From contig JACRKC010000083.1 of the NCBI GenBank assembly GCA_016235555.1, positions 1 through 64,000 on the forward strand: a stretch of 64,000 nucleotides of DNA. The letters are read 5' to 3'. The stretch is from Verrucomicrobiota bacterium. Lineage in GTDB: Bacteria; Verrucomicrobiota; Verrucomicrobiia; Opitutales; Opitutaceae. Shown here one piece after another: positions 63,536 through 64,000 of the stretch. How positions within the stretch are numbered: the stretch's first letter is position 1; every line of letters begins with the position of its first letter. The translations under genes were made by a program, and so were the position numbers. The notes beneath the pieces are model-generated. The model saw nothing but the letters and a program-made list of their open reading frames with translations. It was not told the origin of the DNA and did no database searches.

Positions 63536-64000
63536 TTACCGCAGCTCGACCCGCCGGACTTCCACGGAGTCGATGAAGGCCTGGCGGTTGTCCGCGGGCA
63601 TCACGAAATAGAGATTCGCCGAGGTGGACTCCGGCCCCGTGGTGAAGCCGATCGTGCGCGGCACGAACGTCGGCGAGTTGATGCTGATGTGGTCGGTGCG
63701 GGAGCCATAGCCACTCGCGCCAAAACGGAACCACGCTCCACGCAGCCACGCGGTCGCGGCATAGGTGGTGTTCGGCTCCAGGCCCTTGAGGCCCAGAGAA
63801 AAATACCCCTTCTTCGTCAGCCGCAGGCAGGGTCCTCCTCCCGGGCCGCCGTCCGGGATTATCACGGGCTCGGTGGTGCCGGGCTTCCAACGCTCGAGTT
63901 GTCGCTGGTCGAACTGCACGATGCCGAGCAAATCGGGTCCGACGAGTTCACCGCGCCGAATGTCGATGTCGTCCATCAGGGCCTCGCCTTTGTCGTCCTC
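63536..64000 (-). CDS. Partial protein, C-terminal carbohydrate-binding-like beta domain
   Basis: Only the C-terminal 155 or so residues are inside the window; the 5' end is beyond the right edge. The visible part is a beta-sandwich of the carbohydrate-binding-module kind: L-K-G-L-E-P-N-T-T-Y-A-A-T-A-W-L-R-G, D-H-I-S-I-N-S-P, and the ending A-F-I-D-S-V-E-V-R-R-V-E-L-R. It is probably the tail of another exported glycan-acting enzyme of the same block. The gene is read in the same direction as its neighbours. Confidence 0.65.
   Translation of the reverse strand, partial: EDDKGEALMDDIDIRRGELVGPDLLGIVQFDQRQLERWKPGTTEPVIIPDGGPGGGPCLRLTKKGYFSLGLKGLEPNTTYAATAWLRGAWFRFGASGYGSRTDHISINSPTFVPRTIGFTTGPESTSANLYFVMPADNRQAFIDSVEVRRVELR

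Overview
The window is GC-rich bacterial DNA that looks like a chromosome segment from the Verrucomicrobiota, most likely near Opitutaceae. This is inferred from several features seen together: an ebo-type gene cluster, a giant NHL/immunoglobulin-like surface protein, many exported Gfo/Idh/MocA oxidoreductases, secreted esterases and DUF1080/DUF4091/DUF4038-type proteins, and many palindromic repeats between and inside genes. No 16S or marker gene is present, so the assignment is not proven.

Positions 1-8030 hold an ebo-like cluster on the minus strand (eboF partial, eboD, eboC, eboE, eboB and a small eboA-position gene). A divergent isopentenyl-diphosphate isomerase gene (idi) follows, and cstA converges on it. 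Palindromic repeat elements are very dense here. Some lie inside reading frames (eboC, idi, probably eboF) and some provide the stop codons of ebo genes. Positions 8028-9700 are a repeat-filled gap around one small gene that has the layout of an integron gene cassette. Positions 9705-20230 hold a roughly 7-kb gene for an exported NHL/Ig-repeat protein, a single-domain response regulator, an inositol 2-dehydrogenase-like gene and an exported type I phosphodiesterase.

A tRNA-Glu(UUC) gene at 20847 is followed at once by a tyrosine recombinase, an excisionase-like protein and a few unrecognised small genes. This is the classic layout of an element integrated at a tRNA gene. An AraC-type regulator follows.

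From 25.5 kb to the right edge all genes are on the minus strand. They form one long block for extracytoplasmic breakdown of complex carbohydrate: a CE15-like glucuronoyl esterase, acetyl-esterase-like proteins, DUF4038/GH140-like and other TIM-barrel glycosidase-like proteins, DUF4091, DUF1080, heparinase II/III, SMP-30, SGNH hydrolase, M14 peptidase, CehA/McbA-like, two ceramidase-like proteins and five exported Gfo/Idh/MocA oxidoreductases, three of them with Tat signals. The mix fits an oxidative (3-keto-sugar) glycan-breakdown route combined with side-chain removal. The substrate cannot be read from the sequence. The block carries almost no palindromic repeats, unlike the first 21 kb. It shows several traces of recombination: truncated gene ends, and two repeats that span a gene boundary and give different genes the same upstream esterase tail and signal peptide.
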